Below, piece by piece: positions 1 to 9,115 of a stretch of 64,000 nt of DNA. The translations under genes and the position numbers were made by a program. Location: the NCBI GenBank assembly GCA_963819385.1, contig CAWFVV010000006.1, positions 1,054,001 to 1,118,000 on the forward strand, read 5' to 3'. The notes beneath the pieces are model-generated. The model did not search any database. It worked only from the letters and a program-made list of their open reading frames with translations, and was not told the origin of the DNA. Positions within the stretch are counted from its first letter, which is position 1, and each line of letters opens with the position of its first letter. The stretch comes from JAVDCA01 sp963819385 (GTDB lineage Bacteria > Pseudomonadota > Alphaproteobacteria > Rhizobiales > Xanthobacteraceae).

Positions 1-654
1 TTCGACGAGAAAATAGTCGCGCCCAGGCGGCCGGCGTGCGCTGTCGCGGATCACGCATTGCACCTGGTCGCGCATCTGCTCCGGCGTGATCGTGTCGGTC
101 ACCGCAAACGGCAAGAAGCCGGGCGCCACCACGGGAATGACCTGCACGCCGAAGAGATCGATGAACTCGAAGCGCGTGTCGCTCTTGTCGATATGATGGA
201 TGATGAGGTCCGCCTCGCCGTCGAACAGGCGCTCCCACGGGCCCGAGATCGCCTCGAAATGCAGGTTGAGCCGCGTGCCCGGGCAGCCGTCGAAGAAGCG
301 GCGCAGCAGGCCGAGGGTTTCCGGCAACGGGCAGAGATCGCCGATGACGATCGTGAGCTCGCTCTCCTCGCCCATCGCAAGCTGGGCGGCGTGATTGCGC
401 AACAGGCCGAGCTCGTCGAGAAGCACCCGCGTGCGCTGGTGGAACGAGCGCCCGGCCTCGGTCAGCGTGACGCGATAGCCGGCGCGGTCGAACAGGGTGA
501 GGCCGAGCTGCGCCTCCAGGTTCTTCACCGCCGCAAACACGGTGGGATAAGTCCGTCGCAGCTTGTCGGCGGCGGCCTGGAAACTTCCTTCCACCACGAC
601 GGCGTCGAAGCAGACGAGCTGTTGGATCGTCAGGCCATCCATTGTCGGCATCAT
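1..654 (-). CDS. LysR-family transcriptional regulator, C-terminus cut by window edge
   Basis: The 218 visible codons begin with a LysR winged helix: residues ~8-65 contain LTIQQLVCFDAVVVEGSFQA and the downstream LEAQLGLTLFDR recognition-helix/turn segment. They run into a periplasmic-binding-like effector domain (ELTIVIGDLCPLP). The chosen start is the first of two adjacent ATGs (MMPTMDGL) at 654, about 90 bases from the divergent oxidoreductase at 746, the classic LysR/target arrangement. The rest of the effector domain lies beyond position 1. It probably controls the neighbouring oxidoreductase (inference from position). The effector is unknown. Confidence 0.88.
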   Translation of the reverse strand, partial: MMPTMDGLTIQQLVCFDAVVVEGSFQAAADKLRRTYPTVFAAVKNLEAQLGLTLFDRAGYRVTLTEAGRSFHQRTRVLLDELGLLRNHAAQLAMGEESELTIVIGDLCPLPETLGLLRRFFDGCPGTRLNLHFEAISGPWERLFDGEADLIIHHIDKSDTRFEFIDLFGVQVIPVVAPGFLPFAVTDTITPEQMRDQVQCVIRDSARRPPGRDYFLVE

Positions 655-745
655 CTACAATGAATGACAGTATTTTGTTCTATCCGTCAAATCACTCCCC
701 GGCTACATCGCGGCCCTCAATCGCAAGGCAGAGGGAGCAACCACC

Positions 746-1726
746 ATGCGGGCCATCGTGATCGCGCAATATGGCGGACCGGAGCAGCTCGTGCTGCGCG
801 ACCTGCCCGAACCCGAGCCCTTGCCGGGGCACGTCGTGATCGAGGTCGCGGCCTTCGGCCTCAACCATGCGGAAATCTACTTCCGCCAGGGCGTGTGGGG
901 CGACGTCGCCAAGGTGAGCGGCATCGAATGCGTTGGACGCGTGAAGGCCGATCCGGACGGGATTCTCGCGCCGGGCCAGACCGTGGCGGCACTGATGGGC
1001 GGCATGGGCCGCACCATCAACGGCAGTTACGCCGAGGTGACCCGCGTGCCGGCCAGCAACGTGGTGCCGCTCGACACAACGATGCCGTGGGAAGAGCTCG
1101 CCGCGCTCCCCAAATCCTACGCCACCGCCTGGACCTGCCTGCAGCGCAATCTCGCGCTCAAGCGCGGGGACACGGTCCTGATCCGCGGCGCCACCTCGGC
1201 GCTCGGCCAGGCGGCCGTCAATATCGCGGCGCAAGCAGGCGCGCATATCATCGCGACGACGCGCAACCCTGCCCGCTTCGCGAGCTTGCAGGCCCTCGGC
1301 GCGCACGAGACCGGCATCGAGGCGCCGGCACTTGCCGAGGAAATTCGCGCGCGTCACCCGCGCGGCATCGATGCGGTGCTCGACCTCGTCGGCACCAGCA
1401 CGCTCCTCAACTCGCTTCGCGCCGTGCGTCCCGACGGACGCGTCTGCATGGCAGGATTCCTCGGCGGCGGCGCGCCGATCGCGGCGTTCGATCCGCTGAT
1501 GCAGATGCCGAGCGGTGTGCACGTGAGCTTCTTCGCCAGCGCCTTCACGTTCGGCAACGCCGACTATCCGCTCGCCGACATTCCGTTGCAGGCGACCGTC
1601 GATCGCGCCGCCAGCGGCGCCTACAAGGCAAAGCCGGCGCGCGTCTTTCGCTTCGACGAAATCCAGGATGCCCACCGCCTGATGGAAGCGAACGGCGCCA
1701 ACGGCAAGATCGTGGTGCGTATCTGA
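746..1726 (+). CDS. zinc-free MDR-type alcohol dehydrogenase / quinone oxidoreductase
   Basis: 326 aa, the usual length for the quinone-oxidoreductase branch of the medium-chain dehydrogenase superfamily. An N-terminal GroES-like fold (MRAIVIAQYGGPEQLVLRD) is followed by a Rossmann domain with the nucleotide-binding run LIRGATSALGQAAVNIAAQ around residues 145-165. Cysteine zinc ligands of classical alcohol dehydrogenases are not visible, so an NAD(P)H-dependent enone/quinone reductase is more likely. A good ribosome site (AGAGGGAG) sits nine bases before the ATG. Divergent from the LysR gene, its probable regulator. The substrate cannot be told from sequence. Confidence 0.85.
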   Translation: MRAIVIAQYGGPEQLVLRDLPEPEPLPGHVVIEVAAFGLNHAEIYFRQGVWGDVAKVSGIECVGRVKADPDGILAPGQTVAALMGGMGRTINGSYAEVTRVPASNVVPLDTTMPWEELAALPKSYATAWTCLQRNLALKRGDTVLIRGATSALGQAAVNIAAQAGAHIIATTRNPARFASLQALGAHETGIEAPALAEEIRARHPRGIDAVLDLVGTSTLLNSLRAVRPDGRVCMAGFLGGGAPIAAFDPLMQMPSGVHVSFFASAFTFGNADYPLADIPLQATVDRAASGAYKAKPARVFRFDEIQDAHRLMEANGANGKIVVRI

Positions 1727-1803
1727 AGCAGCGCATATCCCGGCGAAAGCCCCCCGACTTGATCGCGGGGCGTCGGTTCGCCGATAAGGATATGCGCCAA
1801 TGC

Positions 1804-2043
1804 TCAATGTACCCCTTGGCTCTCCTCGCCGAACGCCCCGATCTTCTCCAGATAGGCGTGGCCGAGATGGCTCATCGCGGCCGCGAGCACCTCGGCCTGC
1901 TCGTCCTGCGGCACCGCGTCGGCGATCAGCTCGGCGGCGCTCTCGACGATGCGCGCCACCAGCTCGCCGAGATCGAGCGGGTCGTCGTTCTCCAGATGCG
2001 CCTTGACGAGGTCGTTGATCTGGCAGTGCAGGCACTCGGCCAT
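1804..2043 (-). CDS. small conserved-type protein of unknown function
   Basis: 79 aa starting MAECLHCQINDLVKAHLEND. The frame stays open further upstream, but the residues before this Met are basic and low-complexity, so the internal ATG at 2043 is preferred. One CxxC-like pair (CLHC) lies at the very N-terminus, followed by a predicted all-helical acidic body. I do not recognise a named family. It is convergent with the oxidoreductase at 746-1726 and divergent from the DUF1328 gene. The CxxC could bind a metal or be redox-active, which is only a suggestion. Confidence 0.6.
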   Translation of the reverse strand: MAECLHCQINDLVKAHLENDDPLDLGELVARIVESAAELIADAVPQDEQAEVLAAAMSHLGHAYLEKIGAFGEESQGVH

Positions 2044-2226
2044 CGGTGAGCCTATCTCGCTATCTTGCAGTGTTTTCCCGCCTGATCGTAGCACGGACCG
2101 CGCTCCGGCCCCAGGCGGGCCACCTCGTCGCGATGTCGCGGAACAAAGGTTCAGCCCCGCGGTTCTCCGTGCGGAGGGATTGGGCCCAAGGGCCTCGATC
2201 AAGGGCCTGGACCAAGGATTCGGGTC

Positions 2227-2400
2227 ATGTCGTTGCTCAAGTGGGCGCTGATATTCCTCGTCGTCTCGATCATCGCGGGCGTGCTCGGCTTCACCGGCGT
2301 CTCGGCGGCGAGCGCCGACGTCGCACGCATTCTGTTCTACATCTTCGTGATCATTTTCGTGGTCCTGGTGGTGCTCGGCCTGACCGTCTTTCGAGCGTAG
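2227..2400 (+). CDS. DUF1328 (YtjA-like) small membrane protein
   Basis: 57 aa: MSLLKWALIFLVVSIIAGVL, then a short linker (GFTGVSAASADVARI) and a second hydrophobic helix ending LVVLGLTVFRA. This two-helix pattern and the GFTG turn are characteristic of the DUF1328/YtjA family of small inner-membrane proteins, common in alphaproteobacteria and of unknown function. The gene ends immediately before a strong GC hairpin (2405-2432), so it is probably a monocistronic unit. Confidence 0.85.
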   Translation: MSLLKWALIFLVVSIIAGVLGFTGVSAASADVARILFYIFVIIFVVLVVLGLTVFRA

Positions 2401-2404
2401 CAGC

Positions 2405-2432
2405 AGCGCGGCGGGCGGCGTCCCGCCGCGCT
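2405..2432 (+). terminator. GC-rich hairpin after DUF1328 gene
   Basis: A perfect 11-bp stem (AGCGCGGCGGG with its complement) and a 6-base loop start four bases after the DUF1328 stop codon. No U-tract follows, so it may act as a transcript-stabilising 3' hairpin or an atypical terminator. Confidence 0.45.
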
Positions 2433-2592
2433 CGTAGCATGTTGCGATGCGGCGCGCGGCACACGCCCATGCGTCAATTCTGCGCGATCTGCGCCCTTGG
2501 TCGGGCTTGTCGGGGAGGCGCCGTGCGATAGACTGCGCGCCCAGTCGCCGTCTACGAACGCGCCGAAGTCGACTTCACGAGGGAGCCCCCAC

Positions 2593-3862
2593 ATGCACCG
2601 AGCCGCCCCGCACGGCACCGCCGTGCCGATTTTAACGATCCTGACCGGGGGCGTCGCGGCCCTTGCGTTGACGCTCGCCTCGCCCGCCGCCGCGCAGACC
2701 AAGCCGCCGATCAAGATCGGCGTCATCTCCGAGGCTCAGGCGGTGGCCGGCTCCTCCATTCCGCAGGCCGCGCAGATCGCCGCCGACGAGATCAATGCCG
2801 CCGGCGGCATCGACGGCCGCAAGATCCAGATCATCTCCTACGACAACCACTCCTCGGCGGCCGAATCCGTGCGCGCCTTCCAGCGCGCCGCCAACGAGGA
2901 CCACGTCAACGCGGTGATCGCGAGCTACATCAGCGAGGTCGTGCTCGCGCTCGAGCCGTGGGCCGGGCGCCTCAAGACCGTGATGATCACACCCGGCGCC
3001 GCCTCCGACGTGATCACGCAGAACATCGCCAAGAACTACGACGGCATGAAATACACCTTCCACGGCTACCTGACCTCGACGGCGCTCTCCGAGTCTCGTG
3101 TGCGCGGCCGCGAAGGACCTGCTGGTCGACCAGTTGCACATGAAGACCGCCGTGGTGATGAGCGAGGACGCCGCCTGGACGACGCCGCTCGACGCCGGCT
3201 ACCTCAAGTGCCTGCCGCAGATCGGGCTCAAGGTGCTCGACCACATCCGCTTCTCGCCCGACACCACCGATTTCACGCCGATCTTCAACAAGATCGAGGG
3301 CCAGAAGCCCGACGTGATCATCACCGGCATCTCGCACGTCGGCGTGCAGCCGACCGTGCAGTGGAAGCAGCAGGAAGTGCCGATCCCGATGTTCGGCATC
3401 TCGTCGCAGGCGACCAACTCGTCGTTCTGGAACGACACCAACGGCGCGACCGAAGGCGTGCTGTACCAGGCCGTGTCCGGCCCGGGCGTCGCCGTGACGC
3501 CGAAGACCCTTCCCTTCGTCGACGCCTTCAACAAGCGCTTCGGCAACAACCCTTCCTACGCCGGCTACACGGCCTATGACGACGTCTACATCATCGCCGA
3601 CGCGATCAAGCGCGCCGGCTCGGACGATCCCGACAAGCTGGTGACCGCGATGGAAGCCACCAACTATGTCGGCACCATCGGCACCGTGCAGTTCAAGCCC
3701 AAAGGCGACCCGAACCCGCACGCGCTCAAGGTCGGCCAGGGCTACATCACGGGCCTGATGCTGCAGTGGCAGAACGGCAAGCAGGTCAACCTGTGGCCCG
3801 CGAACCTCGCCTCCGCCAAGCTGAAGTTCCCGAAGTTCATCAAGCTTGGCGCGGCCAACTAG
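2593..3862 (+). pseudogene. branched-chain amino-acid type ABC substrate-binding protein, one frame break
   Basis: Periplasmic binding protein of the LivJ/LivK class. A Sec signal peptide (residues ~1-35, ending SPAAAQT) precedes KIGVISEAQAVAG and the AADEINAAGGIDGRKIQ motif typical of the family. The frame is lost at about 3094: after ...STALSE an extra T follows GAG, and the protein resumes as LVCAAAKDLLVDQ to the stop at 3862. Removing one base restores 422 aa, a normal length. It is the first gene of the livH-livM-livGF operon. The break is either a sequencing/assembly insertion or a recent mutation; the intact remainder favours error. The ligand could be a branched-chain amino acid or an aromatic/amide compound. 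Confidence 0.85.
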
Positions 3863-3890
3863 CGCTACGCCGTAGCACACTGGCGGCCCT

Positions 3891-3921
3891 CCCTCTCTCT
3901 CCCTTCAGGGGAGAGAGAGGG
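3891..3921. repeat. CT-rich/GA-rich hairpin in liv operon
   Basis: A near-perfect inverted repeat with a 13-bp stem and TTCA loop lies between the binding-protein stop (3862) and livH (3968). A related pyrimidine/purine hairpin occurs at 53599-53622. It may attenuate or stabilise the operon mRNA so that the binding protein is made in excess (inference). Confidence 0.55.
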
Positions 3922-3967
3922 AACGCAGGCGCCCTGCCTGCGCATTCGCTTTCTCCGAGCCCACCGA

Positions 3968-4843
3968 ATGGTCTTCTGGCAAATCCTGATTGACGGCTTC
4001 GCGATCAGCTCGCTCTACGCGCTTGGCGCGACCGGCTTTGCGCTGATCTTCGGTGTCTCCGGCGTGCTCAATCTGTCACACGGCGCCCTCATGGTGACCG
4101 CGGTCGTCGCTGCCTGGGCGGCCGGCAACGACCTGCATGTCGGGGCCTATGCGGGCGCCTTGATCGGCATCGGCGCCGGCTTCACGGCGACGCTCGTCAC
4201 CTACTTCACGGTCGTCGGCCCGCTGCAACGATCGACCAAGATCCGCGAGGAGGAGAAGGAGATCTTCATCCTCACCGCGACGCTGCTCTGGGGCATCATG
4301 CTCCAGGAGCTGATCGCCTACCTCTACACCAACAACGCCAAGACCGTTGAGCCGATCGTCCAGGGTGTGGTCCACATCGTCGGCGTGCGCACGCCGGCGA
4401 ACGAGATCTTCACCGCCATCGTGTGCTGGATCGTGATCGGCCTGCTCTGGCTCTTGGTCAACCGCACGCGCGCCGGCAAGGCGGTGCTGGCCGCCTCGAT
4501 GAACCCGCGCGGCGTCACGCTGCTCGGCGTCGAGCTCAGCCAAGTCTACGTCGCCGTGTGGGCGATCTACGGCCTGCTGGTGGGCGTCGCCGGCGTGCTG
4601 CTCGGCATGTTCCTCGGCGTGTCCTCCTACAGCGTCGGCCCGCTGACCGCGAGCGCCTTCTCGATCGTCGTGCTCGGCGGCCTCGGCAGCGTCTCGGGCG
4701 CGCTCATCGCGGCCTACGTGGTCGGCTATCTCGAGACCCTCACGGCCTACCTGATCTCGCCCGCCTACCGCACGATCCCGGCGCTGCTGCTGCTCGTCGT
4801 CGTCATGTATGTGCGCCCGCGCGGCCTGCTGGGGCGCCGCTAG
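3968..4843 (+). CDS. livH: branched-chain amino-acid type ABC permease LivH
   Basis: 291 aa, polytopic, with about eight hydrophobic segments. It shows the LivH hallmarks: an N-terminal IDGFAISSLYALGATGFALI helix, the LIFGVSGVLNLSHGALMV segment (residues ~28-45) and the C-terminal FSIVVLGGLGSVSGALIAAY loop that contacts the ATPase. It pairs with LivM, whose ATG follows immediately after this stop codon. The acidic/basic insert KIREEEKEIF near residue 90 is characteristic of the LivH subtype found with fused or divergent LivG proteins. Inner membrane. Confidence 0.92.
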   Translation: MVFWQILIDGFAISSLYALGATGFALIFGVSGVLNLSHGALMVTAVVAAWAAGNDLHVGAYAGALIGIGAGFTATLVTYFTVVGPLQRSTKIREEEKEIFILTATLLWGIMLQELIAYLYTNNAKTVEPIVQGVVHIVGVRTPANEIFTAIVCWIVIGLLWLLVNRTRAGKAVLAASMNPRGVTLLGVELSQVYVAVWAIYGLLVGVAGVLLGMFLGVSSYSVGPLTASAFSIVVLGGLGSVSGALIAAYVVGYLETLTAYLISPAYRTIPALLLLVVVMYVRPRGLLGRR

Positions 4844-5791
4844 ATGTCCTCGACGCTGCGTACCCTGCTCGTCGTGCTCGGCATCATCGTGCTCGCGGCG
4901 TTCCTGCCCTACTTCGTCTCCGGCTACATCCTCGGCCTGCTGACGACCGCCTGCTATTTCGCCGTCTTCGCCATGGCGTGGGATCTGCTCTTCGGCTTCG
5001 CCGGCGAGGTGAACTTCGGCCCGACCTTCCTGATCGGCGCCGGCGCCTACACGGCCGGCATCCTCGACAGCCTCTATCAGCCGCCGATCTGGATCTGCAT
5101 CGTCGCCGGCACGCTCGCGGCCGTCACCGGCGGCGTCATCCTGGCGCTGCCCGCGCTGCGCGTGCGCGGCCCCTATTTCGGCCTCACCACGCTCGTCGCC
5201 GTGCTGATGCTGCAGAACTTCATCGTGGTCGACGCCAGCCTCACGGGCGGCGAGATCGGCCTCACGGTGCCGGACGTGATCTCGGCCAAGGACAGCGTCA
5301 ACTACGAGATCGCGCTCTGGTTCATGGCGGTGAGCGCCGCGATCCTGTTCACCCTGTCACGCTCGCCGGTCGGCCTCATCCTGCAGGCGAGCGGCCAGGA
5401 CCCGGTGCAGGCGGGCGCGCTCGGCTTCAACGTCACCAAGCACAAGCTCGTCGCCTTCGTGATCAGCGCGCTCTTCTCCGGCCTCGCCGGCGCGCTGATG
5501 GTGTTCTACCTCGGCTCGGCGTCCGTCGGCACCTTCGTCGACGTCACCTTCGGCGTGCAGATCATCATCGCGGCCGTGCTGGGCGGCCGCCGCACCATCC
5601 TGGGCGCCGCGCTCGGGGCCGTGTTCATCATCGCGGCGGCCGAAACGCTGCGCTCGCTCAGCTCGATCCCGGTGCTGCACCCGCTGGGAGAGCTGGCGAA
5701 CTTCATCGTCTTCGCGATCGCACTCGTGGTCGTGCTGCTCTTCCCGAACGGCTTCTTCGGTCTCCTTACCCGCACGCGGGAGGACCCGTGA
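4844..5791 (+). CDS. livM: branched-chain amino-acid type ABC permease LivM
   Basis: 315 aa inner-membrane permease. MAWDLLFGFAGEVNFGPTFL (residues ~45-64) corresponds to the LivM GYxGxxSLGHAAF region, here with NFGP instead of SLGH. The cytoplasmic coupling loop is IIIAAVLGGRRTILGAALGA (~244-263). The start follows livH with no gap, and its stop overlaps the GTG start of the ATPase gene by the GTGA tetranucleotide, indicating translational coupling. It forms the translocation pore with LivH. Confidence 0.92.
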   Translation: MSSTLRTLLVVLGIIVLAAFLPYFVSGYILGLLTTACYFAVFAMAWDLLFGFAGEVNFGPTFLIGAGAYTAGILDSLYQPPIWICIVAGTLAAVTGGVILALPALRVRGPYFGLTTLVAVLMLQNFIVVDASLTGGEIGLTVPDVISAKDSVNYEIALWFMAVSAAILFTLSRSPVGLILQASGQDPVQAGALGFNVTKHKLVAFVISALFSGLAGALMVFYLGSASVGTFVDVTFGVQIIIAAVLGGRRTILGAALGAVFIIAAAETLRSLSSIPVLHPLGELANFIVFAIALVVVLLFPNGFFGLLTRTREDP

Positions 5792-7266
5792 GCGACGCCG
5801 CCGCCCCCCTGCTCGACGTCAAGGGCCTGACCAAGCGCTACGGCGGCCTTACGGCCGTCAAGGACATGGCGCTGCACGTCCACGCCGGCGAGATCCTCGG
5901 CCTGATCGGCCCGAACGGCTCCGGCAAGTCGACCGTGATGAAGCTCATCATGGGCATCGAGCGCCCGGACGCCGGATCGGTGCGCATCAACGGCGTCGAG
6001 GTCGCGGGCCAGCCCTCGCACCGCGTCGCCCGCATGGGCGCCGGCATCGTGTTTCAGCATTCGCGCCCGCTGCACCGCCAGACCGTGCTGGAGAACATCA
6101 AGCTCGCGCTCCTGCCCGACAAGCTCACCCGCCTGTTCGCCGACCCGCAGATGGACACCCATGCCCGTGCGATCGCCGAACGCGTCGGACTGGCCAACGT
6201 GCTCGACCGCCGCCCCGCCACCCTTCCATTCGCCGACCTGCGCAAGATGGAGATCGCCAAGGCGATCGCGCGCGATCCGCGCGTGGTGCTGATCGACGAG
6301 CCGTTCGCCGGCCTTACCAGCACCGAGACCGCCGCCTTCTCGGACCTCATCGCCGAATTGCGCCGCGACGGCCGCGCCGTGCTCCTGGTCGACCACAACG
6401 TCAAGAGCGTCGCCCGCCTCGTCGACCGCGTGGTCGCCATGTACGTGGGCGAGCGCATCGCCGAGGGCAGCGCCGAGGAGGTGATGCGCGACGAAACCGT
6501 GCGCCGCGTCTATCTGGGCGGCGCGATCACCACCGCGGCACGCCCCGAAGCCTCCTTCCGCGACGCCGCGAAGCCGCTGTTGTCGGTCGAGAACGTCAGC
6601 GTGCATTACGGCAAGGCGCAGGCGCTGGAGAACGTCTCGATCCACGTGCATGCCGGCGAGTTCGTCTCGGTCGTCGGCCTCAACGGCGCCGGCAAGACCA
6701 CGCTGTTCAACGCCATCTCGGGCCTCGTGCCCTATGCGGGCGAGATCCGCCGCGAGGGCACGCCGCTGCGCGGCACCAGCGCGGCCGCGATCGCGCGCGG
6801 CGGCATCGTGCAGTGCCCGGAAGGGCGCGAGCTCTTCGTCGACATGACGGTGCGCGAGAATCTCGATCTCGGCGGCCAGCATCTGCCGCCGGCCGAGCGC
6901 GAGACGCAGATCGCCTGGCTGTTCGATCTCTTCCCCATCCTGCGCGAGCGGCAGAAGCAGAACGCCGGCACCCTCTCGGGCGGCGAGCAGCAGATGCTCA
7001 CCATCGCGCGCGCCCTGATGATGAAGCCGACCCTCTTGATCCTCGATGAGCCGACCCTCGGCCTCGCCCCGGTCATCCTTGAGCAGATCTCGAAGGCGCT
7101 CGAGCGCCTGCGCCAGACCACGCCGATCACGGTGCTGCTCGGCGAGCAGAATGTCACCTTCGCGCTGCCGCACGCCGACCGCGTCTACGTGCTCGAGCAC
7201 GCGCGCATCGTCTGGGAGGGCGACCCGGCGCGCTTCGCCGCCGAGGCGGGTGCCGGGTATCTGTAG
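5788..7266 (+). CDS. fused LivG-LivF ABC ATPase
   Basis: 492 aa from GTG, containing two complete ABC ATPase domains in one chain. Domain 1 (~8-245): Walker A GPNGSGKS (41-48), C-loop LPFADLRKM (146-154), Walker B VVLIDEP (166-172). Domain 2 (~264-492): Walker A GLNGAGKT (297-304), canonical LSGGEQQ (396-402), Walker B LLILDEP (416-422). The first half matches LivG and the second LivF, normally separate proteins. No frame break was needed, so the fusion is real as sequenced. The degenerate C-loop in the LivG half suggests asymmetric ATP sites. Overlaps livM by four bases. Confidence 0.92.
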   Translation: MSDAAAPLLDVKGLTKRYGGLTAVKDMALHVHAGEILGLIGPNGSGKSTVMKLIMGIERPDAGSVRINGVEVAGQPSHRVARMGAGIVFQHSRPLHRQTVLENIKLALLPDKLTRLFADPQMDTHARAIAERVGLANVLDRRPATLPFADLRKMEIAKAIARDPRVVLIDEPFAGLTSTETAAFSDLIAELRRDGRAVLLVDHNVKSVARLVDRVVAMYVGERIAEGSAEEVMRDETVRRVYLGGAITTAARPEASFRDAAKPLLSVENVSVHYGKAQALENVSIHVHAGEFVSVVGLNGAGKTTLFNAISGLVPYAGEIRREGTPLRGTSAAAIARGGIVQCPEGRELFVDMTVRENLDLGGQHLPPAERETQIAWLFDLFPILRERQKQNAGTLSGGEQQMLTIARALMMKPTLLILDEPTLGLAPVILEQISKALERLRQTTPITVLLGEQNVTFALPHADRVYVLEHARIVWEGDPARFAAEAGAGYL

Positions 7267-7325
7267 GCACGGGCCGCCTGCGCGGCCGCAATGCGACGGC
7301 CGCGGCGAACGCGCCTTGGTTCAAG

Positions 7326-7682
7326 CTAGGCGTCCCAGGCCTGCACCGCGGTCTGGCGGACGATCTTGCCGTCCGCGATGTCGAGCATCGCGGAGCAGAA
7401 GACCTTGCTTCCGTTCGGATAGGTGCAGGCCTGCGTGAAGGCGAGCGCATCGTCGTTGGCGATTCCGGACTCGATGCGATGCGACATCGCGCGGCCGCAG
7501 ACATCGTCGTAGTAGGCCGCGATCGCCGGCTTGCCCTTGAGCTCGCGCGGCCTGCTCGGCGGATTGTCGCTGTCGATGATCCGCAACAGCGCATCGTCGG
7601 CGTAGAATGCCGCCAGCGTCTTGGCGTCGCGGCCCTCGATGGCGCGCTTGAGATCGGCAAGCGAAACAGTGGACATCGTCAT
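7326..7682 (-). CDS. NTF2-like / SnoaL-like protein
   Basis: 118 aa from the ATG at 7682 (MTMSTVSLADLKRAIEGRDA), chosen because GAGGAGA lies five bases upstream. The cone-shaped NTF2/SnoaL fold is suggested by the N-terminal helix pair, FYADDALLRIID, GKPAIAAYYDDVCG and the final strand DIADGKIVRQTAVQ. Such proteins are small ligand-binding proteins, isomerases or cyclases acting on hydrophobic substrates. A dyad (7787-7802) that recurs before the cupin gene lies about 105 bases upstream, so it may be controlled by the adjacent LuxR-type regulator. Substrate unknown. Confidence 0.78.
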   Translation of the reverse strand: MTMSTVSLADLKRAIEGRDAKTLAAFYADDALLRIIDSDNPPSRPRELKGKPAIAAYYDDVCGRAMSHRIESGIANDDALAFTQACTYPNGSKVFCSAMLDIADGKIVRQTAVQAWDA

Positions 7683-7786
7683 GGTGCGTCTCCTCGATTG
7701 GGCCACCGCGTTCGCCGGCACGGTCCGTACCGGCGCGAGCAGCGGCATGTCACCTCCCTCCTAGGAAGAGACCCGGCCGGAACGAA

Positions 7787-7802
7787 TACGCATATCGGCG
7801 TA
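7787..7802. promoter_or_regulatory. candidate operator TACGC-N6-GCGTA (site 1)
   Basis: A perfect 5-bp dyad separated by six bases, in the gap between the LuxR-type gene and the NTF2-like gene. The same dyad, with flanking CGAA on the left, occurs at 9976-9991 before the cupin gene. Size and symmetry fit a dimeric helix-turn-helix regulator. Confidence 0.5.
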
Positions 7803-7842
7803 CGTCTTCCGTCCATTCGCACGGTCGGCCGGCGCGTGGCGA

Positions 7843-8957
7843 TCAGGCGACCGTCGCGAGGTGCTCGTCCGCCGCCGCCAGGGCGCAGATGGCCGCGGCC
7901 GTGCGCGTCTCGACGCCGAGCTTCTGGAAAGCATGCTCCAGATGCTTCTGTACCGTGCGGGCGCTGATCGCCAGCACCGCGGCGATTTCGCGGTTGGTCT
8001 TGCCGACCGCCACCAGGGCGAGGACCTCGCGCTCGCGGCCGGTCACGGGCAACCCGGCGAGATGATGGCGCCGACCTCCATCCGGTGACAGCGCATGAGG
8101 AGATAGCCGGCGGACGCGCGCTCGCGGTCGGGAACGAAATGCACCGTCAGACCCATGCCGAGATGCGACCCGGTGAACGGCTGCCCATGGTCGATCGCCG
8201 GCCGGTCGAGCCCCCAGCTGCGGCTGCGGGCAAGCCACGCGAGCAGCATCGCCGGAAGCGCGCGGGCGGAAGCGAGATCGGGAAAGAACCGGCCCAGCAG
8301 GCGGAGCGCCGCCGGCGACGCGTCGAGGATCTGCCCCGCCAGCGTCACCCGCATCATGTGCCAGCCGCCGTCGGCGGCCAGCTGACTGATGCACGTCAGT
8401 CCGATGCCGGCGTTCTCGCATACGACCAGGTTGCGGTAGATCGCGGCGAGCGGATGGCGGATCGCGTCCACCACGGCGCGCTCGCGGTCCGCGAAATCGC
8501 GACGGCTGCGGTTGAACACCACGCTGATGACATTGGCGTTGTCGATGCGCAGCGGCAGCGCCATCACGTGGTTGATGCCGATGCGCCGGTAGTAATCCGC
8601 GTACAGCGCCGAATGGCGAAAGACGTGCACGCTCATGCAGTCGGAAATGCGCTGCGTCGGCCCGCCCGGGTGAGAGCTGTGAAAGCGCACCAGCGGATGC
8701 TCGCGGAAATGCCGATCGAAGGCCGCGCGATCGGCTTGCGACAGCAACTCCCCCTTGCGTCCGACCACCCGACGGCTGCCCTGCGCGAGATCGCAGATGC
8801 TCAGCGTCGTCAGATCGGACGGGACGATGGCAGTCAGCCGGTCGAGCGCGGCATCGACGAAGGATGCGCTGCCCGCGCTCTCGTCGGCAAGCGACTGAAG
8901 CGTGCGCAACGCAACGCGCAACTCGCGCTCGGAAAGCCTGGCATGCACCGCGGCCAT
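7843..8957 (-). pseudogene. LuxR-type transcriptional regulator, one frame break
   Basis: A long N-terminal sensor-like domain (SERELRVALRTLQSLADESA through ERAVVDAIRHPLAAIYRNL, GAF-like in character) is followed by a GerE/LuxR helix-turn-helix at the C-terminus: TGREREVLALVAVGKTNREI and ISARTVQKHLEHAFQKLGV. The two parts lie in different frames. Near 8058 one base appears missing (or two added), just before LPVTGRERE. Repaired length is about 371 aa. The start ATG at 8957 (MAAVHARL) is tentative. It is surrounded by small same-strand genes and is the best candidate to bind the local TACGC-N6-GCGTA dyads. Confidence 0.78.
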
Positions 8958-9087
8958 GCGACGATCCAACCAATGTTTGGACGGCCTTGTGCGTGCCCAG
9001 AGAATAGCGAATCCGACGGCCGATTGCCACGCAAATGGCCGGCACCGGCAAGACAACCCGTCTGACGAGGCCGGGCGAAGGACCATG

Positions 9088-9111
9088 GCGTATATGCGCG
9101 CGTATATGCGC
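9088..9111. repeat. two tandem 12-bp units GCGTATATGCGC upstream of LuxR-type gene
   Basis: GCGTATATGCGC is repeated exactly twice without a gap, 131 bases upstream of the regulator start. It contains the GCGTA half-site of the nearby dyads, so it may be an autoregulatory site. This is weaker than the two dyads because the inverted arrangement is absent. Confidence 0.4.
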
Positions 9112-9115
9112 GGCT

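Noticed and set aside
655..745. Specific LysR box (T-N11-A) in the divergent promoter
   Set aside because: Several weak matches exist in this AT-richer stretch and none is clearly better than chance.
4423..5787. Very long open frame upstream of and continuous with the fused ATPase
   Set aside because: The in-frame part before 5788 is Arg/Ala-rich and lies across livH and livM, which have clear motifs in other frames. The real gene starts at GTG 5788.
4844..5791. LivM pseudogene because of the NFGP substitution
   Set aside because: The frame is intact, helices and coupling loop are normal, and the substitution fits a subgroup paired with fused LivGF.
5506..7200. 564-codon minus-strand open frame opposite the ATPase
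   Set aside because: Composition is Asp/Arg/His-rich without motifs, a typical antisense shadow of high-GC coding DNA.
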